In this document: positions 20,641 to 34,800 of the stretch, piece by piece
Position numbering within the stretch: position 1 is the stretch's first letter
Layout of the letters: every line of letters starts with the position of its first letter
From: Symsagittifera roscoffensis
Lineage: Eukaryota; Xenacoelomorpha; Acoela; Convolutidae
DNA length: 64,000 nucleotides
Direction: 5' to 3'
NCBI RefSeq assembly: GCF_963678635.1
Contig: NC_087063.1
Location: forward strand, 8,404,386 to 8,468,385
Translations under genes and position numbers: made by a program
The notes under the pieces: generated by a model
The model's input: the letters and a program-made list of their open reading frames with translations, nothing else
What the model was told of the DNA's origin: nothing
Database searches by the model: none

Positions 20641-22810
20641 TAATTTTTGTGGTTTTCTCGCTAGTGTTTGCGAAGCGCATTCAATATGAGACAATTTATT
20701 CCGCTGCTTGCGCGTGTTTTATAATATTGCGCTTAAGTTTGGCAATTAGTAGTTTTTTTTTACTCTTTTTCAAGTTTTTCACCCCCTCGTAAAAATACAA
20801 AAGAAAGCTTTTCAAAAATTTTTCACATGATTTTGCATTTAAAAAAGTCGGAACAACAAATTATGCTTATTGATTAGATTATAATTTTACTAATAAGGCT
20901 GTAGTTGTTGTTTTTCAGGAGCTCAATTGCAGTCTGTGCGATCAAAAATATCAAATATTTCACTAAAAATCTGGATTTACATTATGAATTTATTGCAACA
21001 AAATAATTGGCTATATATTTTTTTAAGTTTTTTTTCACCCAGCTTGCATTTTTGTTTGCCAAGATAGCTTTTTCGAGACTAATTGGGGTGCAAGGAATTT
21101 TGGGTGCTAGCTTCTGCAATTGATTTTGATTTTGGTTTTGTCATTAAGAAAGATAAAAAAAGTTGAAACTTAATCTGCTGTAATTATCAATTGGTTTCAT
21201 GAATTGTCTCATTTTAGTACTCTGCGCCTAGAACAAGTTCTTCTATACTTCCTTGATGCTTTTAGTGGTGCTAGGGATTTTAGCAGACTGGTTTCTTAGC
21301 AGACCGGTTTTCTAGCAGACTCAGAACAATTATAAAGTGGGATAGCTAACTTAAACGCGGCATTCGCGATTAGCAACAGCTTGCTCCGCTGCGCTTCAAT
21401 TCAACACGAGTGTTATTGTGCTCGTAAATCGTTGTTTTGCCGCTAATTTAAACTGTTGAGTTTTTAAAGATTTTTTTTGACAAATTGTGAGATAACTGTC
21501 TTAATTGGGGAAGATAGGCCCCAGACTGAGCGTCTTTTTGAGTCTGTCAAACAATCATCCATCACTTTATTGATGGTCTGCTAAACGATCGGTCCCCGCT
21601 TTTAGTCAACTGCATTTGAGTGACAAGTATGAATGGTCAGCAGTTTAAAAAGTTGTTTTTGATATGTGCATTTTCATTGAGTGCTCATGTTTTTCAAATG
21701 AGAAGCAAAATGAATCAGCCACAAAAAACACTTTATTTTTTGTTTTATACAAAAAGTATTGATGTCTTCATCATTCGTCAACCTGGTAATTGCGAATTGT
21801 TTTCTAAAGTAATTCATGTTTGTATGCACATTAACAAACGTGCTAATTTTGAACAAAATAAATTCCTTAAGTGCGAATGAAAATTAGGCAAAAATGTATT
21901 TGGAGAAGAATTCTTGTAGTTTTTAGTTAGTTCTTGAAAAAATATTTTGATTGATGACGAAAATTGATCAAATTCTCTTATATCCTGTTTGTTTTTCTGC
22001 TTTTTTGAACTAAATTATTTATTGCGAAAAGTAAGCAAAATCTTCCGAGAGTCGTTGTATCTTTTTCAATTTCAGCTACGGGAAGAAAGTTAATTATTCA
22101 TACTTTGCTAACATGGGAAGTCAACGTAGATTCTGAAACATCCGGCTTGATTTGCGTCAGATGTTTTCGAAACTGCAACTTTTCCCCTTTCGCCAATCAA
22201 GTTTTTATTGTAAAATCAATACAGTTTACAAACTACCAACAAATATGTTGATGTCTCTACTCGGTATAAAAACTGTTTTAACTCAATCTATGAGTGTCGA
22301 TAAGTCAAAGTGATTTTTATGTAGGTATCAAAAGGGCGAAGTTTAATCCGAAGAAGAGATCTCGAGGACAAGGATGATATTTTGAAAAATTTTGTTGTAT
22401 AAATTGGCTCAGACTTTGATTGTAACTAACATGTTTGCTTATATCTTCAAAACCGTAGAATGCCAGAATTAATTTAAGTGATCAGAACACAGATTATTCG
22501 GCATAATGCAGCAGTTATTGCAAAAATTTGGCCTTAACGACGCTGAAATTTGGCTTTATGGTTGTTCCGTTCCGTATCCAAAACGGAAGTATCTTTCAGA
22601 TATCAAATGACCTACCAATAATAAAAACTTCAAAGTTAGACTGAAATGAAACGTTCCATTTGTTCAAAAATGTGTTGTAGTGGTCTGTTATTTAGTTGAA
22701 TTTGAACCGAAAAGTTAAAATATTGATTGCAAACGTAGTATAAGGAAATAATGGTAACTACTCAAAACTAAATCCTTCTTTAGTTAAAATAATTTGTAAT
22801 TTTAACGCCC

Positions 22811-22880
22811 ATGGAGAGTCGTGGCAGGGGCACCTTTCAGATATGGATAGCTGCACTGATGACGTTTAGTTCCATTCATC
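22811..22880 (+). CDS. First exon with signal peptide, WSC/PKD locus
   Basis: An ATG in the context CGCCCATGG opens a short frame with a hydrophobic core (FQIWIAALMTFSSI) and ends at the donor ATC|GTAAGT in phase 1. The next exon (26778) starts in phase 1, and the joined codon is CAA. It looks like a secretory signal; cleavage near the exon end is likely. Confidence 0.65.
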
Positions 22881-25800
22881 GTAAGTTTTCAAAAGATTTT
22901 TTCAACTTCAGAATTAAAATATTGAAAACTTTGGGACTCAGAAAGCGAAATTCTTTGCCTTGCATAAAATTTTTCTCTATGTAACGTTTGCATCTACAAT
23001 TTTGTGCCAATTTTTGTATCTACGATTTTTCTTGGTTTTTTTTAGGCCGAACAGATTTTGTCCTACTATATATTTTGTCGTTTGAACTAACTGAAAACTA
23101 ACCTGCATATTTCATAATTGCTGCATGTTTTGTCCAATTTACTAAATTGATTGCAAATTTTGCGCTTATTGTTTTAATGAAGGTTTTATGCACTACATGG
23201 GGGCAGTGCCGGAAAAGTGCAATTTTGTCCTGTTTTTTTTTCTTCAAATTTTCCCGCCCCCCCCCCCCCCCCCCTCAAGAAAATTCTAGATCCACCCCCT
23301 TCTCAATGGTTCTAAATTATTACCTATTTAGGGGGTTGGAGGGGGCGAACGCCCCTTCTCAATGATTCGATCCTTTTGCAAGTGTCGCTCTTTGGTAGTA
23401 ATTCACGGCTCTAAATAGGAATCATTGAGAAGGGGTGTTCAACCCCTCCGACCCCCTAGCTAGGTAATAATTAGTCGGTCGTTCTGGGGACGCGAACTTT
23501 TTATATGGTTTTCGGTGCGGAGGAAGGAAAACTGCGAATATGTCGACCAAATTAATTTTCCGAGCACTCACAGAACCCAGAACACTACTATTAAGACATT
23601 CTGTGCCATAAAATATTTTTAACATGAGGTGATAATGTTGATTTTTAATTCTACCAATTTTTTGAGTTTTTCAAATTAATATACGATCCTGTAATTAGTT
23701 CAAAAAAAAACTTTTTCATTTAAAAATCTGTTTTGGGATGTAGAAAGTCTTGTTCTCTGCGGTTACTAAATACATTTATCCCCTTCCATTTTAGTGTCAT
23801 CCTGTTATAAAATAATTGGATTTAAGTTTTGAATTTTTGATGATTTTTTTAAATAAATTGAGCCAATTGATTTCCTAAGCTCTCCTTAAGCACCGCAAAA
23901 ACCTTATAACTTTTAAAGATTTCTATGCCGCGAGCAAGTAAATGAAACAATAGACCAAACGGTTAATTTTTAGCTGTTGACCAAAAATGTGAGTTTTTTT
24001 GGCGCACGCCCCCTCCCTCCTCAAAATTAGTAGTCAAAGTCGCCTTTAGAGAAACTTGACTATCGATCGGCCAAAAATTAGGTTTTGTTATTAAGAATAC
24101 ATAGCAAAATTGTTTTTTACAACTATTTTTTGTGCTCGGAAATAGCATCATTAGCTCACATAAACAAATCAACCCAAGACAGATTTGTACTACAAAATAT
24201 TTTTTCCTGACAACAAAAACTGACACAAATAATGAAATGACACAAATATTGAAGTCGAATAATTAAACTTTTTCTCTAGTTCAAAAAATATTATCCATAA
24301 ATCTTTGATTCGGCAAACGAAGTAAGCATTATGTAACTGGGTTTACTGATCTGGTATACTACTAAAACTTCGGTCAACTGAAAAATTTCCCCCCTTTTGC
24401 AGGAGGAGATACTGGAAAAATTTATGAAGATTTGCTGGGCGATATTTCAATTCAGGGGGATGTTTTTTTTGGTTGAACTCTCTAAGAGTAACATTTTTCC
24501 TGATAGTAAATTATGTTTTGTTTTTAAATGAAAGACATTAGACATCCCAGTTCATTTTGACAGCCACGTTGAATTTATTAATCTGAGCTGAGAAGATAAA
24601 TGCAATCAATGTAGGTTTAACTAAGGGCAACAAAAAAAACTTGGAAAGATGATTTTTAGCTTAACGAAACTCGGAACGATGCGCATCTCAGTCGGAATCA
24701 ATTGACTGAACAAAACTGCTCGCAAATCCGGTCAAAGCCCTGAATGTTCCGACTGCCCCTTAATCGGTCTCAATTAGCTTCAACTGTAGCTTATTTGCTT
24801 GATGTTAGTTTTTTTATTCAGACGAGATTGAATTCCTCACAAAACAGCAGTTGAGAGAGTTTAACAGAAACTATTCAAAATGTTTGATGTTTTAGGAGAT
24901 GTTTGATTTTTTTCATCACTTTTTATTAGGTAACGTGATATTCAAAATTACTTCATTGGGATAATTATTGCGCGCAATACCTTCAGTTTTCTTTCGAAGA
25001 TTTCAACCGGCTGAAAATATTAGAAAGTTCATGGAAGCACTTAAATCTGCCGAATAAGAGATCAGTAGAAGCAAAAAAGTTGTTCGAAGCATAATGGAGC
25101 TTTATTTTGATTTGAAACGAAAAGCAATTTTGTGAAGATTTTTCTGTAATATTTTTAAAGCGGAATTGAGTAAAGACAGCTTAAAGCTGGTCGGAACTTT
25201 TAGTGTTTGACCTGATAGGAGCAGTTTTGATTTATCTTTACCCACATTGTTTTACAAATCCAGTGGGAGAGCGATAGGAGGGGGCAAATAGAGTTCACGT
25301 AAAAATAAGCGTTTTATATATAGGTTCGAAAAAAATTCAATCCAAAATGGGAGTTCAAATATAGCCCGCCAGAGCTAATGCAGTAAAAGTATCTATCATA
25401 ATTAAAGATTGTGTTTAAATTTACCTCATTGTGAAGCAAACAACTCGTACCTTGCCTAAAATTCGAAATCTCATCTGGCAAAGAAATTAAAGTTTGCTCC
25501 TCTTGCTCAGAATTTAGAAGCAAAATTTCAAAAAAAATTTTTAGGTCTGTTTAAGAAGCCCCCTCCCCGCCCCCTTTTTTGCAAGTTACCCACTGCTAAA
25601 TGAAAACTTTATTTCACCAAATTCGTTTTTGTTTCATATACAGATCTGCGTGCCGCATAGATCGTTAAAACAATGCAGCGCCTACCACTCTTACTACAGT
25701 GCTGACTTAAATTATCCGGACAAAATGATCAAAACTTGAAACTTAAAATTCTTTTTCTCAAACTGAGTTCATTTCAGACAAAAATTAATGATGAGGGATT

Positions 25801-28800
25801 TTGGTTAAAAGTTTAGCAGAATTGATTTGGTTTGATTTTTTTAAGCAAAATTTATCAATTGCAGACAAAAAGTGTTTCAAAAGAGCCTCTTATATATATG
25901 TAGCCCAGCAACGTTTGTGAAATCATTCATCTTCATATTTTTTATTAACATGTTTATTTTCCTTTGATAACCAAAATTGTGTCATTTTTTATATAGAATA
26001 CCCATTATTGACTGAAAAAAATTATCATTTGGGCCCAATATTTGCAAAATAATTGCGCAATTTTTTGTCTGCTAAAATTCTTTTCTGCATTACTTTTTTT
26101 TCTCAAGCAAACCCAGCTTGAGAAAAAAAATTTGTATTCAGTTAATTTTCGACTTTTTAATCAAGCATTTCAACGGATTTTCTATGCCATCTAAAAAATA
26201 TTGTTTTTAAAGCTCAATTAAAACATATTTCACCTAAGATTATTTTTCGTAAAGTTATGGGGGTTTGAAAATTGCTAATTTCTACAATTTTGTGACAATT
26301 TTGTCTTGGAACCAAATTTCTTGGACAATTTCTGCGTTTTGGACAGTTTTTTCCGGGACATAAATGTCTGGGACACAAATGTCCAGACACGAGTTGAGGC
26401 AAGTAATTTGGTAGTTTTTTTAATGGATACAAGACGCTAAATACATACCTTCGTACTTTACACTAGCGTGTGGGGTAAAAAATTTTACGAAAATTGAAAC
26501 AAAATTTCTGTTTTTGTAGAATTTCGTCAATTTTTCAGCCAAAAAACTTTTAAAGTGGCCCAAAAGTTGCAGTCGGATTATTCAGAATTTTGCCTTGGTA
26601 TACGAGGAGAGGAACCTTGTTTCTGCTTTATTGTTTCCTGAGAGAAGTACTACATCAAGAAACTTCTCTTTTTCTTAAATTGGTGAGATTCTTATGTAGA
26701 TTCTTGCATGAGACTTGAAAAGGTGAAGCGCTCTTTTTCTGTGTCTCTTTGCTGATAAAATATTCAATTAATTTCAGAATCTGAAGCTGGCCATGTAGTG
26801 GACTTACTTGAAGTACACGATACGAGCGCTTCATTCGAAGTGCAAGTACTTGGCTATTTCAGCAACTACGTTTTGTGCGACGAGATCGAAATCAGTCCCT
26901 CGGACGCAGGAATCAGTCTCTTTCCGACGGAGTCTCCCGAGAAACCGGGTGCAGTGTATGCCAGTGGTCTACAACAGGAAACCTGCTACACTCTGACTAC
27001 GAAATGCTGTAATTTGTACAGTAACGACCCCTCCACGCAAACCGGCCGAGACTGTTTTGGGGGAAGCGAGGACTTTTGTACATTAGGTAAAAAGTTTTTG
27101 GATGTTTTGATGAACCTGAAACTTCAAAAAGTTTTATTTGAAAGAATTATAGACCAAATTTTTCATTGCACACACCGCCGACACCTAAAATCTCCAAAAG
27201 TCAAAAGTAAGTATTGTAATTATATTGTGCATATTTACTCCAAAATCTTTACCAGAGTTTTCGCAAAATGCTTAGAAGCCGCAACTCTGGCAGCACACTT
27301 TCCCAAACAGTTGGCCGATTCCAAAAATGCCTCAAAACAATAAGTTCGATAACCTGTTTTTGGGACAATTTTGGCCATCGTTTCACAATGAGTGGAAGCG
27401 CTAAAAAATCGAAACATGTTTGGGTGTGAACAGTTTCGACGTTTGAAGAAAGCACGAAATATTTACGCTTGGGGTGATTTTTTATAAAGTAAATTTTCGA
27501 CTCCGTCCGCATTTTTGACAAAATTTTTCTATACCATCAAAATAATTTTGTAGTCCTGAGCTCATGTTTAAAAAACTGTACTGGCGAATTTTTTGGTAAG
27601 CTTACGGGTATTTGAAAGTTGCTCATACGTTCAATTTGGGATAAGTAAAGCTCAAAATGATGTGTTTTTATAACATGTGTCAGCTGCAAATTATTGTTTT
27701 TCAAGTTGAATTCAGGTCAGCAATTAACTCCTTTTAAAACCATAAGACACGCCAACCACACCCTTTGTATCTTACATAGCATGTGGGAGAATGAATTGAA
27801 GAAAAAAAAAGAAAAAAACATCTTTTTTTGAATGTTTTGTCAATTGTTCAAACAAAAAAAATTCTAATAGGTCTTAAAGTGCAGTCGGAACATTCAAGGC
27901 CTCGCCTTGCTATACGAGTACTCTTGTTGTTTCGATTTTCGAAAAGAACGGAATTTTTATGCTTGAGGTGGTTTTTTATTTAGTCAATTTTATTTAGCCA
28001 ATTGGGGGGTCAAACTGACAAATATATATGTATATATTTTTTTTTATTTATTTTGTCAATTTTTTACCAAAAAACTAAAATTTTCGATAAAGTTCAGTCG
28101 AAAAGTTCAGGGCTTCGCCCTGATACGCGGGCAACGTTTTTATCCGACTTTCGAAGAAAGTGTGGAACTTTTTTTATTGCGGTGATTTATTTATTTAGTC
28201 AGTTTTCGACTTCTTAACTAAGTAATTTTGAGGGAATTCTCTATACCATCTGAGAAATATTGTTGCCCTGAGCTCAATTTTAATCATAATTATCATATCA
28301 TATTATGATTTAATCTCAATATTTCATGAATTAAAAACTTTGTAAACTTTGTAAACTTTGTTTGAAATTTTCTAACTCGCCCAACTTTTATATTCAACCC
28401 GCGATATAATGCGTGCTTATAACACGCGTAAGCTGCGAACTGATGCATTCCAAACTCAATTAATGCAGCAATGTAGTCTGTTCAAAATATTAAGAGACGC
28501 TAAACACAACCTTCACATCTTGAATAGAACGTGGGGGATAATATGCAGAAAAAATTGAATTTTTTTATTATTATTTCGTCAATGATTCAATCGTGCAACT
28601 TTTTAATTGGCCTTAAAAAGCAGTCAGAACGTTCAGGGCCTTGCCTTGATGTACTAGCAGTCTTTTTAATTGTTTCGAAGAATATCTTTCGTCTTACTAT
28701 TAATCAAAAACGTCTTATTGGGTTTATATGTGTTGTCAAAAGTTCTAGGGATGAAAAAGAAGAAAATTAGCTTAATTTGGAGGCAGTTTTTAAATTAAAA

Positions 28801-31800
28801 CAATGCGAAAATGCATCAAAACGATTTTAATTAACCAATGAACCCAAATTTTTTTTGTATGTTATCCCTCGAGGGCGTTGAGTCATTAAAAGTTCTCCCA
28901 ATTACCCGAGTTATTTTTCCGACCATTGTAAATAAGATAGACTTTTATTTTTTGATGGGTTTTTGTTTTCAGGTGTTAAAAACTTCACGTACCACAAAAT
29001 CAAGTAACACAAATAATCATCGGAAATGGTCAAATAATACATCATAGCAGAGTTTTTTCAGTTGTGATAACATGAAAAAAGAAGAAATTTTTCCCAGTGC
29101 CGAGAAAAAGCAAGTGTCAAAGATTATCAAGCAAAAAACAAGCGAATAGGTCTTATTATAGCTTATAGTTAAAGTTGAACCGTGAAAATATAGTTGTTTT
29201 TTCGAAAGTTTGTCGGGCGCCAAAATTTTGTGATTTTCAAGAAACGACACAATTTTTAAAAAACGATAGAAAAAGAACAAAAAAACGACACAATTTCAAA
29301 GTTAAAAAAAAGTTTTCTGTGTAGTTTTTTTTTCATTATTTAGTTTTTTGTATTGAGAGATATTCTAAATTTCTGTGGATTCCCTCTTCCTCGTGAAATT
29401 AAAATTTATTGTCAAAAACAGTCAAGAAATTTTAAAAAATTATTGAGTTAGTTAAAAGGTGGTCTTGGAACAATAAACGAACCAATGGAGTGGAGTGCAT
29501 GCGTTCAATTTAAATTTTAGGGTTCGGTGTTTATGCTAAAATGTCAGTCAAAACGTTTTTGTTGCTGTGGTTTCAATTTTTTGCCCTCAGATTTTCGATC
29601 GCATTGATTTATTATAATAAAAATCAGATGAAGCGTTGAGTGCTTTTGTTTCAAGGCACGTGTTTGGATCTTGGTTTAAACCAAATTGTTCGTAGCACCC
29701 CGTGACTTGATAAGAACGTTTTAAGGAATCAGATGAAGCGTTGAATGCTTTTGAAGTACGGTTCGTGCTTGGTCTAATTCGATTTTTTACGGCACCCCGT
29801 GATTTGATAAGTAAGTTTTTGGCATTTTTTTCCGAACAAAATTCCGAGCACAATAATGAAAAAAACTAAACAAAAAAAAACTTTTTTCTTTTTCTTTCAA
29901 AATGTGTCGTATATCATTGATTTTCCTCGAAGTACTCAAAGCGCACTTATCGAATCACGGCATGCCGTGAAAATTGAAAAAGACCAAGTTCGAACCTTGC
30001 GTCGAAATTATTCAACGCTTTTTGTAATACCGAAATTTTTGAAACTAAATTTTTTCGTGAATTATCACTAGGCCACAGGTTGTGTCGAAAAAGCTTCGGC
30101 AGCTTAAGAACTTTTATTCCAACAGAAATGAGATAAAATTTCCTACGAATAGCAATAAAACATGATTGAGAGAGAGAGCACTCATTGCACTGTTTTTGGC
30201 CTTGAAGCTATCATAATTCATCAAATTCTTGCAAAAAAAAAATCATCATTCAAAATTTAGACTGAGTTAGTATAGTACATTACAAGTGTAAGTTTTTGAT
30301 GCCAACGACGATGCAGCTTAAAAACCACTAGCCACAAACTGGAACCATTTTTTGATGCAATTTTATCAGGCGAAAAGCAGAAATATTCATTGTTGCTGAT
30401 TCAAAACCAACTTCTGGGTTCCGCAAAAAAAAAACTTTTTGATTTTGCAACTTCCGGTCGGCAACACCTGAAAAAGATTTGTAAAGGCCGAAAAGAGGCG
30501 GATCCACTAACTCCGGCAAAATCATCAGCGAAATCTAAACACGTTTACGCATTACTTAGAACTTGAAAATTGTAAGCTGAAAAACGGTTTTCGCTGCGCC
30601 TGCGAAAAATTGTTCAAAATCATCTTGTTGCAAAATATTTCACATAGGATAATGAGGGGAATTCGTCCTCCTTGTAAATTTCACTGCATAAAACATTGAT
30701 GCAGTGATGAATATTGCGAAATTAAGTTATGGAATCAGAGCCAGAGCGACAATTGACTTAAGTAATTTGCGTGTTTTCTTAAGTTGTCGGTGTGAGGATG
30801 CAAAATTTAAGTTCATGAAATGTGCGCCAATTTGCTTGCGCTGAAAAAAATACAACCTTTGATAGTTACGCCGCTGAACATTTTTTGAAAAGCGTTATTT
30901 GACGCTTTTTCAAAATTGACGAATCTTTGGGAAGGCTCAAGGCTCGTTCTGATATCTTTTAGCTGTCTGAAAGGCCGAATATATTGATTCTCACTTTGCT
31001 TTGCGTAGTTACAGCAGGATAGTGTAGATTTGATAAAATAAAGCCGGACATGTTTTGAATGTTCCCTTGGCATGCCAGACAGTGGTTAACTCTATTGTCT
31101 GTAAATTTTTGTCAATTGCTAAAATGAACTTTTTATTATTAGAGAATCAGAATCGAAAAGCTAAAAATTAAAAAAATCCCTCTTAACGTCTGAGACAACT
31201 CGGAAAACACAACATTGTCTTTGATTGACTCATGGAAGATTCGGTTGCTTGTTGTCTTTGAACGGTTCTGGCTAAATGATACCAGTTGTCGCCAGCACCC
31301 AATCGCCGCTAACCAAGTGCCGGAAAAGGAATGCATTCGCAAAATTGGGGTCGGTAATGACTGGTCACATCTCTAGAGGGAACAGGGGACCAGACAGATC
31401 CCAACAACCGAAGTTTGTTTTTGTCTCAGAATTTTTGAGAAACAATATTTCAAACGTTAGGGCCCACAAAGTCGGAAAATCAGTTTGGTTTCCTAAAAAA
31501 GTCAGCAATTTTTTTTTCCAGAAAGCGCTCGCTCGGCAAATTCATGTGCACGTCTGAGACTTGTGGCTATTCGAAAACTTTGATGAATTAGTGAAGTAGT
31601 TTGTCTAAATATACGTTTTTTTTGTTTTGATTACTATGATTAAACCTATGTAGCATGATAAGACTTCCGGCTAATTATTTCCCAACAGGTGATGTTTCCA
31701 AAATGTGCTCCATCATCATACAAACAAGCAAATAAATACTTAAAGCGACCAGCTGAAACATATTTCCGGATATATTTGAAAATCTTGGTCAGTTATTTTT

Positions 31801-34800
31801 TTCTGTAATCTCCTATCCAAAAGTCATGTTAAATTTCGAAAGTAGTTCTAAAATGAACATTTACCTAATCATTGACATTAAATAGCTGATAATTTTGAAT
31901 TAAACTGAATTAATTAATCGTTCTTCTAACTAAAAGTTTCGCGTTATTTCATTGCCGGCCATTGCAAATGATCTTTTTGGTCTTTGAGTTTTTGCTGATT
32001 TCTAGCGTTTGCTGGGCTGGAGGTATGTTTTATTAAATTTCAACTTGACTAAAACTTATTTGATTCAAGTTCGATAAAAACCATTTTATATAATTTTTAT
32101 TGTATCTTATACTATTTTGACTAAATATTAGATAAAATTTATAACATAAATGGTGCGCGTTTAGAAGTATGGCCCCGCTATTTTTAGTGAACCCTTTTCA
32201 AAAAGCTCTTTTAGAAGAGTGGTCCTGTCGTCGTGGCATTTTTTGGGACCATACTTCTAAACGAGGTTTGTAACAGCACCATTCTTCTGAGCGAGTAACA
32301 AAAGTTTGTCGACAAACAGAGTCATTTGTCAACAAGAAGTTCACACAATTTTGCTTCAGGTCCCCAAGTTCCCACTTGTGATGACGTCACTGACACCTGC
32401 TCCACCGACAATGACTGTCACCCCTCGGTATACCCGCACGTGACTTGTGCCTCTGTGGGACCCCCAGATGACCCAGGACCCAAGAACTGTATATGTGGGG
32501 AGGGGTGGTACGGCAACCCTAAAGAGCAATGTTTGGGTTTGTAGTTTAATGTTACTTTGGACCAAGTTAACATCCTCCCTTCTAAAGCGTTTCAAGGGGG
32601 AGAAATTTAACCTATTTAGTTCTTATTTGGATTTTTCAGCAAATTACAATTGAATACGATTGTACACTTAAATAGTAGGGCGCTTGGTCTCAACTTAGTC
32701 TATTTTGGCGAGGCTTGTTGGTTCTTTGGGGAAATTATTTTGGAAGTGGGAAACACGTTGGATTAATTCAAAAAAACTTGCTGTTCAAAAGAATATTTTC
32801 TACAATAGTTTCTGCGGTCGGAACATTCTGTGCCACTTGCATCTCAATTGGGTGCTCATCAACAATTGTTAACACACAATCAGTGGTTCCAATAGTTCTG
32901 TAAAAACCATGGACTCGGAGTTTAGCGGAGCGCTTCAGAACTTACGCTACGATGCTCACCGGTATCTTTAAGTCTCTCAGCCATACCTGAAAACTTTTAA
33001 ACAAAAATTGAAAAATTTCAATCGAAGTTTTAACGACTGGAAATTAATACCGTCATAAACATTAACTGCTCAATAAATGAATGAAAAACTGATACAATCA
33101 AAATCTGAGATGAATGAAAAATTTTTATCAGATCAGGTTTTTTTCAACACAAAAAAAAGGTTTCAGACTCCTTAACTCCTTTAAAATGCAAATCATGACT
33201 GTAGAATCCTTCGTAATAAAATAATTAAAAAGTCCTCCCTAAATTTAACTAGTTTCGTACAGTTTATAAAAACTGGTCGCGATTTTGATACCCAAAAACA
33301 GAAAAGCAAAAGCAAAAATTTGTTTTGCATTCGTTTGAATTCGTTATTTGCGTTATTGCGAAGAAATATTTGTATGTAGAAACAAAAATAGTTAAAAATA
33401 GCAAAAACTCAATTTATAAAAAATGTTCGAAAATTTTTTGAAAAGTTTTGGAAAAAAATTTTGAAAACAATTTTCCGTTAATTTTATAATTTTTTCTAAT
33501 TTTTAGAAAACCGTGCCAGAGCTCCTATCTTCGGAATGACGATGGGCTGTTTCCCGGTGGACAAGACAGACCGCGTGATCAAACGGGCTGCAGGGGACTA
33601 CCGAGACTTCAGTCTGAACACGTATGGGTGCAGGGAGACGTGCTCGAACCAGGAGACGAACTTCGCCGTGCTGCAGGAGGGCGACATTTGCATGTGTGCC
33701 TTCGACATCTGTACGTTCAAAACAGTTTCCTCAAAAGTTTTCCATAATTCGGACCTTGTCTTTTTAGCGTCTGTAATTATATTTTTTTTCAGTGAAAAAA
33801 AAGGAATAGTTTATTGCCTCATTTTTTTCGGCATTATTTTTTGGTCGCGCTTTCATTGTGTTTTCATTGTGTTCGCAGTTTTCATTGTGTTCTCAAAAAG
33901 TGTATTTGATTACCTTCTGTAGTTTGTGAATTTACTAACCTGGCTGGTATATTTTCCGTTTTGTTTCTGTTTTTTTTTGCTTAGAGTTTCTATACGCCCT
34001 AAATGATTTTGGCTTACATGTTTTGTTGGTTTAATGAAATTCTTTTGCATCGGTTTATCGCCAAAAAAATTATTAATCTTGATTCAAATAATCAGATCCG
34101 TTGAAATACAGAAGTTAAAAACTCAATCAATTTTTGTTTTGTTGATATAGTTGCTACACCACAGTTTTTTTTCTAGCGGTGTAAGCAGTTTTCATTGTAT
34201 TCTCAAGTGTTGCTGATTACTTCCTCTAGTTTTGTGAATTTACTAACCCTGACTGGTATATCTTTTTTTTTCCATTGGAACTTTTATTTGGCCTAAATGA
34301 TTGAGGTTTATGTTTTGTCGTGTTAGTGAATTTTTTTTGCATGAGTTAACGGCAAAAAATCATTAATAATGATTCAAATAAATCAGGTCTGTTGAAGTTT
34401 AAAAATAAAAACTCAAACAACTTAATTTTTCACATTTTTTTTCTGACAGAAAATTGCTTTGTCATTTTTTGTTTTCGGAATAATGGACGTCTAACCTCGG
34501 GCTGTTCCCTTAGTGAACGCGCAGAAATTAGAAAAGCTTGTCTGAAGCTAGTGATTGTGTTTCTCGTCTATTCTTCTGAAATTGAGTTTTTTATTTTTCC
34601 AAAAAAATGTTGATTTTTTAACGTTTCTATTCGACTTAGTTATTTTGATCTCACTGTCTGTTTGGTAGCTTGAGAATTCTACGCTTTGGTTGTATCGCTT
34701 GGTTGGATCGGTTTAAACTGGAATTTTGATTATAAAACAAAGTGCCAAAGTAACACCTGATGAGGTAAGTTTCAACTTAAGCCATTATTTTCATTAGCAT

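Larger units (their letters stand above)
16043..22810. other. Repeat-rich spacer between TULP4 and the WSC/PKD locus
   Basis: AT-rich DNA with no supported exon. The start is the TULP4 3' untranslated region. It holds a tandem duplication (17152-17315), tRNA-like SINE pieces (17970-18050, 18390-18480, 18560-18610, 19285-19345, 20505-20585) and a block with repeated TAGCAGAC motifs (21270-21600). Confidence 0.6.
22881..26777. other. Intron 1 of the WSC/PKD locus
   Basis: AT-rich, no supported exon. It contains a hairpin MITE (23293-23475), a reverse copy of the GGGCTTCGCCC repeat family (about 24690-24770) and a plus-oriented copy beginning near 26100. Confidence 0.6.
27087..31967. other. Intron with head-to-tail dispersed repeats
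   Basis: No supported exon. 27350-28665 holds three successive units of the GGGCTTCGCCC family. 29622-29823 is a 105-bp tandem duplication. 31260-31440 is GC-richer than its surroundings and might hide a small exon, but no splice pair fits. Confidence 0.55.

Noticed and set aside
24395-24475. Possible exon after TTTTGCAG
   Set aside because: No donor and the frame runs into AT-rich sequence; lies in an intron.
27087-27343. Open frame continuing exon 26778-27086 for 85 codons
   Set aside because: A donor TTAG|GTAAAA sits at the point where codon quality and Cys pattern stop; the downstream part is AT-rich and unlike coding sequence.
31240-31440. GC-richer stretch with frames on both strands
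   Set aside because: No good acceptor/donor pair and no recognised domain; might be an exon or a transposon remnant, not supportable.
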